Source: Tetmemena sp. SeJ-2015 (lineage: Eukaryota > Ciliophora > Spirotrichea > Sporadotrichida > Oxytrichidae). From it: a DNA stretch of 64,000 nucleotides. Position 1 is the first letter of the stretch; each line of letters opens with the position of its first letter. Below, one piece after another: positions 21,900 to 33,400 of this stretch. The stretch spans positions 1 through 64,000 of the forward strand of contig JAJKFJ010021974.1 in the NCBI GenBank assembly GCA_027382625.1, written 5' to 3'. Below the pieces are notes generated by a model. It saw only the letters and a program-made list of their open reading frames with translations. It ran no database searches and was not told the origin of the DNA. Both the position numbers and the translations under genes were made by a program.

Positions 21900-22565
21900 C
21901 TCTTTACTGTTTTAATAATTAGGTGACATTCTTGCTCCTAGCATTTGAGGTGAGTTATTAACTAATTTTATTTTCCATTTTATATAGATGATTATGTTTC
22001 TATTTAGTTAAGTTAGGCTATTTTTATTGAACCTATTTATTTGATTGTGCAATTGTATCTAATCCATTATTCTTTGCCTCATTCTGCTCGCATGCTTTTG
22101 AAAAGAAGTGTTAAACTTATGAGCATCCAATTTGTTGAAATTATTTATTTGAGTGTTTGAATAATTTGGATTTTAGACTGTAACATCCAACTGAGCATCT
22201 AAACTTTATTAGTCCATATCAATATCCTCTTCTTATGAGTATTAATCATTATATCTGGGAGCGTTTACATCTGCAGTGGTCAAATCTACTTCTGGCTTAG
22301 GCTTATTTACAAAGAAAGTGCACTTTTTTCCCTAGTCAAAAATGTTTTTCTAAGTGTAGCCTTATGAACTCAGTGGACTTCATATTGAGGACAATGTTTT
22401 TCTATAGCTATCAGCTTTAGGGCTGCTAATTTATAGTTAATATATAGCATTAATTTAGTCAAGATAACTCTCTTCTTGAGATTTCCTCTTCCAGAGGCTA
22501 GTTCTGTTTTAATGTTCATTCTGAGACTTGTGTAAGTTTAAGTCTTTGGAATTGGCTAAATCCAT
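21900..22565 (-). CDS. Asn/Gln-rich protein, unknown
   Basis: ATG at 22563-22565 (MDLANSKDLNLHKSQNEHQ). Later parts read KKCTFFVNKPKPEVDLTTAD, YNDQYSQEEDIDMDQQSLD and KFNTSFQKHASRMRQRIMDQ, with UAR as Gln throughout. A TGA near 22388 interrupts otherwise continuous sequence, close to a 12-bp direct repeat (22341-22352 and 22393-22404) that looks like a pointer but does not by itself give a consistent frame. The 3' end is not fixed. Confidence 0.5.
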
Positions 22566-22699
22566 TTTATTGTTTTCTGACAGTTTATGATTTTATTTAC
22601 CTATCCAAATTTACTTTGGGCTTTCAATGATATGAATTAAAAAGATTTAAAGATGAAATATAGAGAATCAATTGGATAAGTTTACATATTTATTTTTTT

Positions 22700-22990
22700 T
22701 ATTTAATTTAATGATAGATTAAATTGTGGGATTGATAATATTTTGCGGAGGTTGTCTATCTTTTGTTGATCTAATTTAGAGACCTTTCGCTTCTACTTTG
22801 TGGTTAAACATTAAAGTATTTACTTAGCTAATTTATTTTGAGTCTGATAAATGACGAACTAGTTCTCTTCATCAGCATAGGTTTCCTAATATTGCAATTT
22901 ATCTCTTGAATATATAGTATATTGTCTATAATTCAAGCCATGGGACCAATTTAAGAGAAACAAAGAGGCTTCAAGTTATTCTTTTGCTAC
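22700..22990 (-). CDS. Coding fragment, unknown
   Basis: A minus-strand frame reads KEQLEASLFLLNWSHGLNYR, then DKLQYQETYADEENQFVIYQ and KLDQQKIDNLRKILSIPQ. It is charged and helical in character and is flanked by TGA on both sides, so it is an internal segment of a gene whose other parts I cannot assign. Confidence 0.45.
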
Positions 22991-23086
22991 TTTTCTTATT
23001 CATATCATATTCTAGAATTTTAATCCAAACTATTATAAACAAATAAATACATATAATCTACATTTATGAGAATTTTTATTTGTATG

Positions 23087-23226
23087 GAGAATCTTCGCTC
23101 TCCTAATTAAGAAGTTAACCTTCTTGAGCATCTTTCCTGTAAGTGTTGTTGCTGTAAGTATTCTAATGAAAGGAGTTGTTGTTCGATATCATTCTTCGAT
23201 GCTAAACTGGAGATGGATCGTTTGAA
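23087..23226 (-). CDS. Displaced coding segment flanked by two pointers
   Basis: A 140-bp segment with the frame RSISSLASKNDIEQQLLSLE and then YLQQQHLQERCSRRLTSQ. Its 5' edge is TTCAAACGATC (23216-23226), the same 11 bp found at 20201-20211. Its 3' edge is the 22-bp repeat (23087-23108) found again at 20095-20116. Moving it between 20201 and 20116, in place of the 84 bp there, keeps one frame from SSTFKR through SISSLASKND to LGERRFSGQT and a TGA at 20082-20084. This is what a scrambled germline gene looks like. The alternative is that the segment belongs to the receptor gene upstream, by a 6-bp GATATC join. Confidence 0.6.
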
Positions 23227-23339
23227 GAAAAAAATATGTTGCAATAAGTAAAACTTAATTTCATTTGTATATAGAGAGGTAAATGAAAATTGAATCAGTA
23301 GGTTCATGATAAATAAATTGATAATCAATCCTGCTTTTA

Positions 23340-25771
23340 AATGATATCTGCTTCTTCAAGAACTTTGCGAAGAGCGTTTTAAATTTTCCTCTAGTCTTCC
23401 ATTTCTATAAACTGCTCTGAGGCTTTAAAACCTTCGAATAGGGGTAGCAACTAATCCCTCAACCCAAGCCGTTGATTCAAGGAATAAGGACTCGTTTAGC
23501 ATTTCTAATATTTCTTCGCAGCACTCTCTTAAAGTTGGCTTATAGAAAGGATTGATTGTTGGTCTTTGCTTTGGCTATTGCAAAACAGAAAATGGAGAAT
23601 TAAAAAGTTTCAATGCTGAGCTATCTGATTTAAAGATTTGATGTCTTCTGCTTTGCATTGAATGTTTAGAATCTACTTGCCTCATAAAATATTACTTAAA
23701 ATAACTCAGCTGATTAATCTTCTTCACTATTGCTGTTCTGTAGATGTTTAGTATCTTCTTAATTATCTAATATTTCCAAAAGCTAGTCCTCTCTTTAAAG
23801 AACATGCTTAAATATAATTTTTGAAATTTTAATAAGAAGGATTTTAACCCTTTCCTCCTGTATTCTTAAAATTCTATCTGGCATGTGTTGCACTCGCAGT
23901 TCAGAATCAGAGAGGAAAAATAGACGTCCAATATCAGTAGCTATGCTCATTATTTTGCGGAGGCTAAATTTTATAACTTGCAATAGTTGGTTAAACTTTT
24001 AGTTGAACTCTCTCCTTTTGTCACAGCCTTCTAGAGTTCTATAAAATGAATTTAAATTATATTTGCTTTGAGTATCTAGTCTATTTATGCCTGAAGAATA
24101 AAGTTTCTATTCTAAAATTTGAGTAACTTCTCTGTAAATCTTGCAATATAGGAGAAAAGTGTCTAGCTCTGATAAATTAAAATGATATTTATTCTTTATT
24201 AGGTTTCCTCGATATATAGGTTAAAGTACTGATTAGCAAGACTGTCACTCACAATCATCAGAAATCAAATATTGTAATTTAATTATACTAAAGACTATAA
24301 ATGATGGTAAGTGGAGCCATGGGTTAAATATTCTAAACTTTTCTTATTCATTTTTATCTTAAGAGTCTTTACCATCGCTTGCTAATGAATCTCTATTGTT
24401 AAGTATCCTTTCCTCTCTCTAGAGCTAATTTTATAGTTATAATTATTTAAAAGCTGTAATGTTTCTTTGATTGGCTTGATAGTGCATATATAGCTAATTA
24501 AATTATTATGCTTACCAGACAAATAGTGAGATTCCGGATAACAAATAAGAGAGTAGCTATCTGCCATGATGCATCTGACTTCAAGAATACAAACATCAAT
24601 ATCAATTTTATTAGAGTCATCTTAATCTTAAATAAATTAAATAGCGCAATGAAACTGGTAGTTGACCATATCAGGAATACTGTCATTAGTTCATTCCTTA
24701 TTGAGAAAGCTTTGCTAATTTCTTTCAGTGAGTGAATGGCAAATAAGAAGAACACACACTCAAGGTATGATGTAAAGATCAATATTGTGATTGAAAGATT
24801 TGTGTGACTTTAAATGAACTCCATCGAATACTCAGAAGATATTGCAGAATGCTAAATTATTTAATATTTGGCCAACCATGTTATCTATGTAGCAAACTGA
24901 TACGTTGTATGAAGGCATATAGACTAGCAGATTTATGTTCTGGAAATGCAAGAAGTAAAACGAAACAGTAACTAGGGAAAGAAATAGTACCACGGACAGT
25001 AGTATCTTAATCAGGAAGCGCTCTTGAATCCATCTCAAAAGAGATTACTATGTTTTGGATTGCTGCTTCATTAGGTCTTGCTAGACTTTCATCACTTTCT
25101 TTAGTCTTCTTAAATTTTATGAAGACTAAAAGTTTATTTCTATGAAATTTAAATTTCAAGTTGCTTTTTAACTAAGCATAAATTATTGCGAATAAATAAA
25201 TAGTCTAATGGCTCTGAATATATAGGGTATAATTGCAAGCGGCTCCCAAACCAACAAAAGTGAAAAACCAACGAAGCAACTCACTTGAGTAAATGTTGGG
25301 CTATGGCAAGGAGGAGAATCCATTTTGAACTAGCAAGCATTTAAAACTCAAAAAATAATTTCAGTAGAGATATATTATTCACCATATTATTCACTTTAAC
25401 AAAGAATTTGATTAAGGAACAAATTAAGCAGGAATCTATAATTCTCAGGTTTGTATTTAACCACAAATAATTATCTATGCAAAATTTTTAATCATATCCT
25501 CAACACAGCTAATTTTTCCATTAAATGAAGATAATTAATATTTTGGTTTATTGTAGGAAATTTGTTGAAAGAGAACTATAAAGCAAAATATAAAGTTGCC
25601 AAAACTGGAAAGAATGATTAATCGAGAGCACTTCTTCTTGAGTGGTTGCCTATCCTTAAGCACTATGAGATAACTCAATACAAAAACCGCTAATACCACA
25701 GTGAGTAAAAGTAGTCCCACATTTATTAGTAGGAAGATTATTGTTGACGACATTGATGTTTTTCTCATCAT
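23340..25771 (-). CDS. Seven-transmembrane receptor-like protein
   Basis: Reading from MMRKTSMSSTIIFLLINVGL at 25771, hydrophobic segments follow in order: TM1 and TM2 within 25535-25771 (LTVVLAVFVLSYLIVLKDRQ, FGNFIFCFIVLFQQ), TM3 near 25240 (SLLLVWEPLAIIPYIFRAIR), a Lys/Gln-rich loop, TM4 near 25010 (KILLSVVLFLSLVTVSFYFL), TM5 near 24760, TM6 near 24680 (MTVFLIWSTTSFIALFNLF) and TM7 near 24560 (WQIATLLFVIRNLTICLVS). A long cytoplasmic tail follows: TFLLYCKIYREVTQILEQ, RVQHMPDRILRIQEERVKIL, and PTLRECCEEILEMLNESLF. The order and spacing suit a G-protein-coupled receptor; the loops recall the plant and protist 7TM-RGS type, but I cannot confirm an RGS domain. Several IESs must be removed. The 3' end continues beyond 23340. 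Confidence 0.65.
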
Positions 25772-25986
25772 CTTATTTCCAATCGCCTAATCCTCCTGTA
25801 TACTCAAGACTAATGTTATTGAAAATTGTTTGAGAATTCTGAGAAGGATTATCTGTTTGATATATTTACAGTAGTTATTTTGATGGTATAATATCCATGT
25901 TTATTTAATTCACTTCAATTCCTCTATACTATTTAATTTTAGATAGAGCACCAAAGCATAAAATGAAATTGAATTGCAAATAAGAT

Positions 25987-28340
25987 TCAAAAATCCCTGG
26001 AATCAATAGACTTAGAGTTTAAGAAAATTGAGCTGAGCTTTTTTAAGCTTTCACGCTACTTCCTTTTTATAGTTTCTTGATGTCTGTTAGGATCTCCTTC
26101 CACTAATCTCTTGCTGTTTTGCAAAAGCAAGTCTTAATAGTCTTCACCAAAACTTTCAAGTTAATATTTTGAGGGCAATACTTAACGGTATGTATCTAGA
26201 ACAGCTGAACAATTTTCTCTTATTTTTTCCAAACTTTTATCTACATTTAACTAAAGATTAATAAATAGAATATTAGCTAAGGTGTATTTTTGTGATGTCT
26301 AAGGTTTTTTCTCGAGATATTTAGCTGTCTTTTAATCTCGAATGACTTAGTAGTTTAGGGATTATACTTTCGTTTGGAATATAAGTTAAAATAATTAAAA
26401 AATTGTAAAGAAATAATAGTTACCAGCTAAATCTCTCCTTTCATAGGAATTCGGCTGATTATTTTGTGACTATCTTTGGTTTGCGCTATCTTCAAAAGTT
26501 TCTCCAAAGTTAGAAGCGTCTTCATTTATCACTACATCTGGAAAGTATTACATGGAACCTACTCTCTTATACAAAGATCAAAATTAATATATAATCGATT
26601 CAAATCTTATTAAGAGGACTTGGAATTGCTTGAGTAAACTAACTAGATACATGCTTCTAGCCTTGGAATAACGAAAATTACGATCTCAAAGAGGGAGAAG
26701 CAATAACTGATTTTGACCCTGCTTTATGTAAACTTAACTTTGAATTCTTTTTAAGGAACAGTTCTTTATACATTTGATCAACTTTCTTAACATCTTAAAA
26801 ATATATTTCTTACATTTCTAACTAATATGCATCTTCTTCATCTAATCTACTCTTGCTTCTAAGTTCTCGCATGTAGTTTGCATTAATCCCTTTGCTTTTT
26901 TCTTCTTCCTCTTTTCTTTTCTTCTCTTCTTCTCTTATTTATTTCTCTCTTGCTCGCTTATCTTTTTCTTCTTTGCTTAAACCAATAGATTTTATTTAAA
27001 TAAGGTAAAACTAATTGAAATGTAAAACCCTCGTCATCATCGTCTTCTTCATTATAAGCTCGGACTTATAGCTGTGCTTTTTTTCTTAAAGCAGAGTACA
27101 CAGAAGTGCTCGAGTAAGTATGCAAATTTTTAAAGCACTCATGAAATACCTCCATTATATTAGGGTTTATATATTAATGATGAGTACTTTTTTTTTAGTT
27201 TTTCTTGGAGAGAAGAAACTAATCATGGTCAATAAGTCCATCTTATTTATTGCCAAAAGTAACACTTTACACTGCCAACTTATCTTAGTATCTAAGCAAA
27301 AACTAATTCAGCATGTCTTAAAATATTTTAATTGTAAATTAATCTAAAATGATAATGTTGACTCTTCTCTCATTATGAGTGATCCTCTTTCTCTAGCTGA
27401 AATTTCCATAGTTTCTCTCATCTTCTTCTTGCACTTATTTATTAGCTGAAGAGAAACAAAATTTACCCAGACTCCCATTCCCTCCTTTACCTCCACTCAA
27501 GTCCTTTCCATATTTTATCCTTTACTTATAAATATAGGTAGTACTTCAAATAATTACAACTCTTTTAGCTCTCTTTGAAGTTGCAGAATGTTCTCCTCAG
27601 TATTTCTCTGTTTGAAAATTTGGAGTATCTCTTGAGCATATTTCTTGTAGTTGACATGAATTTTCTTTCCCTAAGTTTCAATTGTGTATAATGACTCCTC
27701 AACAGGCTTCTTTTCTCCCCTGTCTTTTCTCGCTCTCTCCTCTCTATTAATTTGCTATTACTTTTCGTCAATAACTGCCTCAACAGATTGCCTTAGTAGC
27801 TCTGGATTTATTTTCTTGGTCTTTTTGAAGATCTGTGCCTTCGAGTCCATAAATATTTTGAACTCTGCCTAACTTGCACCTCCTGAGGCAAGTATTTTCT
27901 TTTGCCTCTCATCTATTTCCTCTTCCTCATCGTCAGTAGTATAAACAAATATAGTCATAATAATTTAAGTGTTTTGACACGTACCAAAGCCACTCTCAAG
28001 TTTTTAGCTCGAAGTATTAAGTTTACTTATCGAGCCAAGCTCTCTGATTGAGACTAAACTTTAAAATAGCTGTATATTATATATAAACCATAAACTTTTA
28101 GTACTATCTCTATAGCTTGGCTAATAAGTCATCTTACTTCCATAATCTAGAATCGCTTCATCCCCAGTATTTATCGAATATAAATGCTTCCCATTTTTTA
28201 AAGTGCTATTTTATTATTCTAAGGAGGCAGAACCTGTAATAAATGTCGCACTCTATTCATGAGGAGGAATTATGTAATGAGACTTTATTCCAGTTGAGTA
28301 TTTTGAATACTTGAGCGATTAATGCTGTTTGCTCTCTCAT
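25987..28340 (-). CDS. Charged coiled-coil protein, unknown
   Basis: A clean segment starts MTIFVYTTDDEEEEIDERQK at 27958 and continues KINPELLRQSVEAVIDEKQQ and ILQLQRELKELQ. Further segments read FCFSSANKQVQEEDERNY near 27450, VRAYNEEDDDDEGFTF near 27060, EKDKRAREKQIREEEKKRK near 26950 and PSKYQLESFGEDYQDLLLQ near 26180, ending SIDSRDF and TGA 25987-25989. The frame also extends upstream of 27958 through NTGDEAILDYGSKMTYQPS to about 28340, so the ATG at 27958 may be internal. The protein is mostly predicted helix and coiled coil, with acidic patches. No family recognised. Confidence 0.65.
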
Positions 28341-28870
28341 CTTTTTGTTGACTTGTAATTTTAGATCCACTTTATTAGGTTGTGGAATCTAAATCAGCTT
28401 GCTTATTTTATATCTATGGAATAATTAAAGTCATAATTTAAAATTTTAATGAAAGCTGAAGATCGCTTTCCTTAGAGTAAAAGCTCTTAAATCTTAAATT
28501 AGCTAACTCATGGTCATGTTTCTAATCATTAATTTTTCCTTTATATACGTTTTAAATTTCTTTTGATGAAGAGTATTGATTAACCCCTTGTTTATATAAC
28601 TACTAGAATTTTGTGTGGTTTCTTGATTAAATTGCAAAGCCAATTTACTGAATCTACTTCAAGTTTATGGGATACTTTGTTGAGTATTTAATTCATTCTT
28701 TCTATCATAAATCCCTTTTAATTTATCGTTCCTAAAAGCCTTAGAATTTTTATTCGCATTTATTGATAATGGATCTGAGTAATCATTGCCTTAATTTTAG
28801 TTCAAAATTATCCTAGATTGTGAAGAATCTATGGAGTTTTTTGTAGAATCAGAGATTGGCTAACTTAGAA
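28341..28870 (-). CDS. Ser/Asn-rich coding segment
   Basis: A minus-strand frame reads NSIDSSQSRIILNQNQGND, NANKNSKAFRNDKLKGIYD, one TGA, then SRFSKLALQFNQETTQNSSS. It lies just upstream of the coiled-coil gene on the same strand and could be its N-terminal part past an IES. Confidence 0.45.
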
Positions 28871-29940
28871 GGTATTTTATTATTTTAGAAAAGAAATTTA
28901 ATTGAAAAATCAATTAATTTATTAGGAATTAAGCATCCCTAAGGGGCATATAATACTTAATCGATTTAAAATAATTCAAAGGCGTAACTCCTTCATCAGT
29001 TGTGCCACGTCACCGCGAAAGGTCTGAAAAATTAAGATTTATTTAATAAATAAAGAAAAAATTCAATTTAGAAACATTTTACAGCTTGAAATTTAAGATT
29101 TTCATATTTTTTAATTATAGCATTGATTAATATTTAATTTTAAGCAAGCAATATCTTCTTTTTTGACTTTGATCTAGAGAAAGACTTAATTTATGTATCA
29201 AAGAAATCTTTACGCATTTATATATTTTATAATTATGGATATGAATTAAAAATAACAATAAAAATAAAAGGACTTATTATAATAAATTAATATTATCCAA
29301 ATATTATTTATGAAATTAAAATAGACTTATGAGAGACGTGAATTGAATTGAATTGATTTATCTATTTCTTAATTATAATTGATAATTCAACTTAAACTAG
29401 TTGTTTCTTCTGCTTCTTCAATTTAGAGAGTGCTTATTTTTTCCCTTTTTAAATTTGGACTTTTTTAAATGTATATGGGGGTTGAAATTTTGTCTAAATT
29501 TGGAGTTTTACTAGTTATTGTAAATCGTTTAGGCTTTTAGTTTGTAACGTTAATAGATTTATTAGTTTGCTCTAAATTCTTATCAACACAAAATTTGCTT
29601 AATACAACAGATTGCTTTAATTTTTGTTTTATGTTGAGAAGGTACCTAATTTAAGAAGCTCGTATTACTACTGTGCATTATTTACTCCATTTTTAATTAG
29701 TGGACTTAAACTTTTTTATTGAACTATTTTATTTCATCAAAAAATAGCTAATAAATTACTCTTTTTTTTTAATTAATTATATCAAATTATAATTTATTTA
29801 AGCATTATAAATAAGTAAAACCTTGTATTTATTATCTAAAAAGGGAAGAGATAAAGCAAACAGTATAAAAGATGAGAGTATAATTTGTGAACCGAAATAA
29901 TTATAATTAAGTTCCTAATAATAAATTAGAGAAAGTTTAC
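28871..29940. other. AT-rich non-coding DNA
   Basis: About 1.1 kb of very AT-rich sequence with no coding pattern seen on either strand. Confidence 0.5.
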
Positions 29941-30190
29941 TTTTAAAAATTTTGGGAAGGGAACTTATTTGGGAATTTCCCGGGAAAGGGGACTTTTAAG
30001 GGGGGAAAGGGTTGGGTGTTAAACCCTTGATTATTTTTTAATTGGGATGAAAAATAAAATTGAATACTCTTTCAAAAAAAAATTGGGGGAATTGAAATAA
30101 TTTCAGGTTAAAGGGAAAAAATTGAGTTTTTTAACTGGAAAAAGTCGGGAAAAAGAAAAAATTTCCCAAAATTTTAATTTTTTCAACTTA
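29941..30190. other. Anomalous homopolymer-rich stretch
   Basis: Runs of G, A and T such as gggaatttcccgggaaagg and aaggggggaaagggttggg, unlike anything else in the window. The texture suggests low-quality read sequence or a misassembly rather than genomic sequence. Confidence 0.5.
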
Positions 30191-30431
30191 CAAGGAAGGA
30201 GAATTCTATATCACCTACATTAGGGATAAAGCCCCTGAAAAGCAACTTGAATAGGTCTATAAACTCCACTGAATCGATTATTTAATCCTTCTTAAAACTA
30301 AGATAATTCAAACTTTTCAAATGTCTTAAATCTAAAGTCTTGTAAGGTTTGAGGAGAGAGTTAATTTAGGTTTGAGATTTATCATTTTATACTTTTCAAT
30401 TAAGAACCTTATTAAATTTAAATCAAATTAA

Positions 30432-33400
30432 ATGAACGAAGACGATGGCTCCTCTCAAAATTAATTTTTAAGTTAATAAAGAGTTAAATTAAAATGGTAA
30501 TGAGAGGAGCAATGAGGCTAATCAACTGAACTTAACTGACTTGCTAAATCAAGCAGACTCGGACTCCCAGAGGCTGTCTTAAATTCAAAGAAACATTTAA
30601 AACATAGTCGACAGCGACGAGGATGCGTAACTTCCTCCAAGCTCCTAAATTTTATTCTTCAATCATGAATCAAATTCTCAATCTTAAGAAGCTCAAACTA
30701 ATTAAGTTTCGAATCAGTAAATAACCAGGCCTCTCAGGCCTCAGCGCATCCTTTACAACACAGAGATTCGCTCCTTCACGATTCCACCTCAACTATGATG
30801 CAACTTCAGGGTCTGGCAGGTTTCTCATCTATTACTCCTCCAAGGAGTTACCTAATGCAAGAGTTCGCAAATTAGTCGCAATAAAATAATGGATCCATCT
30901 AGTAGTAAAATTAGTAAAGGTAGTTCAGTTTCATGCCTTTCAACAATTCTAACGTCCATGCATTTTCCATTTTCTTTCATATTTAATCTTAAAATAGTTT
31001 TTGATAATGCTTCTCAGCAAAGAGCAGGAAATAATGAGGATATAGATGGCCCATAGTTGATAAATTAAACTGATGGCGGTGAATAGTCAGATCATAACGG
31101 TTTAATACAGAGGAGACTTGATGGGGAACTGCCGAACATATCCTTTTAAGATGTTGATGTAAGCATAGATTATGTCTGATATATTTTGATTAGATGTCAG
31201 AGCAAGTCGATGAAATTACTATCAGAATCAAGACTATGGATTCTGCTGAAAGCTAAATCAAGATTGATAAAAACGCAGATATCAAAGTCCTTAAGCAAAA
31301 GATATAGGAGGTAATTATAAGATTATGATTCAATTAATTTTCAAAAATCAAGAATAATATTTGAATAATTTTTAAAATTTTTTAAATTTTTTAAAAAAAT
31401 ATTTAAAGAAAATTAAAAAATTTTTTTTTGGATTATGATAAAGAATTTAGGCGACCAGAGTACCAGTGAATAGATAGAGATTAATTTTCCAAGGAAAACT
31501 GCTGAAAGATGGGACAACTGTCGCCTCATATAAGGTAATTGTTTTGATGCTAAACTCTTTAGATTTAAGATATGCATTGTGCATATGGTTGCTAATTTAG
31601 AAAACAGATCTCCTCAGAATCCTCAGCCTCAGCAACAGTAAAGATAGCAAACATAACCTTCATAACTACTATAACCCCAGCCATAGCAAGCAATACCAGC
31701 AGGATCGACCACTCAACAAAGCTTTGGCCCAAGAATTACTTCGAGATAACTCCCTGTATAAGCAAATATGCCACTTATTAATGGAGGATAAGAAATAGAC
31801 TTGGTCTAGGAAATCACAAGAACCATAAGTATTGTTATTGATTTTATAATAACTTCTCTCTTTTAGATGACTCTAACTTTGTGATAAGTAACAGAAGATT
31901 TGCTTTTCAGCAAAACGCCAGGCAGTATCTGTCAAATATAAATCTGAATCAAAGAGAGTCATTAGAAGTTATAAGGCAAAACATTTGGCAAACCAGATAA
32001 ATTATGGATATGAGGGTACCTTTTGAAAGAGGCTAAAGTGATGCGACTCTGCCCTCTTCCACAAATTCCTTTATTTCAGAGCTGCCAGCCTTCAATCTTG
32101 AGAATAGAACTTTCTAGCTGGGACAGTGGGTTGATGTAAAAGACACTATTGATCAATGGCTTGAGGCTTAAGTTGTCCAATTAGAAGGATAATAAGTTTT
32201 GATTCACTATAATGGATGGGGCAGTAGGTGGGATGAGTGGCTAAGCACTAGTTCCCCTAGAATAGCAGCCTTCAGAGCGCACACTGTTCAAAATCCAAGA
32301 ACCTACTATCTCTCTCCTTATCCAGGCTTCGTTCCTGATTCTTTGAACTTCGTCTCTCCCTCTAGCTAGAATAGTCTAGGAGAAGTAATGACAGATGTTG
32401 TCGATATGATGAGTGAGACTGAGAAAATGATCAAGACTTTTACAGAATTGAGAGAGAGTATAGCCAGACAAGTAACCAATATTTCTCAAACATAGACTGC
32501 ACGAATTCAACTTAAGTTTAATTTTCTTAATTGAGGTAGGAGTTGAGGAAGAAGAGAAAAAGTAGACTGACTAAAGAAGAGGATCTTAGAATAGAGAAGA
32601 GTAAAAACAGAGTCACTTCAATCCTCATCAAAGAATCTCATTCCTATCAGAATCTTAGCAGAGATAAAGAAGGGCCGACTAAAATCTATAAGTGGTGTAA
32701 ATGGCTGCATAGCTTGCTCCTATTGTAGATAGAATGGGGCGTATGCTGACAGATCTTTCTCCTCATCTAAATGAAATCGTAAAGCATCATTAAGTATAAG
32801 TGAGAGAGGGGAATTTGAATGTAGGAGGATAAGGTATTCAACTTAATCTAAATCCGACAGTAAATTCAGCTCAACGAAGAGTAGGAGGTGGGCTTTAAAG
32901 TTTAATTCAACCTTATAATACAATATTGAATTACCTTAGATCCTCAACTCAATAGCAACAGTAATAATCGTAGCAGTTAAATACTCAGAACGGCTAGAGC
33001 ATCCCAGCTTAGAACGCGAACCAATTTAATTATATGCCCTACTTATATATTCTAGAGTATAACTTCTCAAGATCTGCGAACGGATTCCCATTAGTCTCAG
33101 CAAATTCAAGATGGGCTTCACTAATAACCCCAGCCCTAAAGAGCTACTATAGTTTAACAGCAAATCCCGATAATGTATACACCAGGAGATATCTTATCTA
33201 TAGCCAGAATTTATGACAACCGTATTTTCGATGATTTACAGGATCAAGTTATTGAATTCCATATTCATGCTTACCTCAGCCCTGAGGGTGTTGCTGCTTA
33301 GAATAACTAAGATTAAAATCGAGAGTGCTTAAATCTCAGAAAGTAACAATCCTCTCTCTGATTAGAACTAAGTCCCACATAGATAAAATGCACAAGTTGG

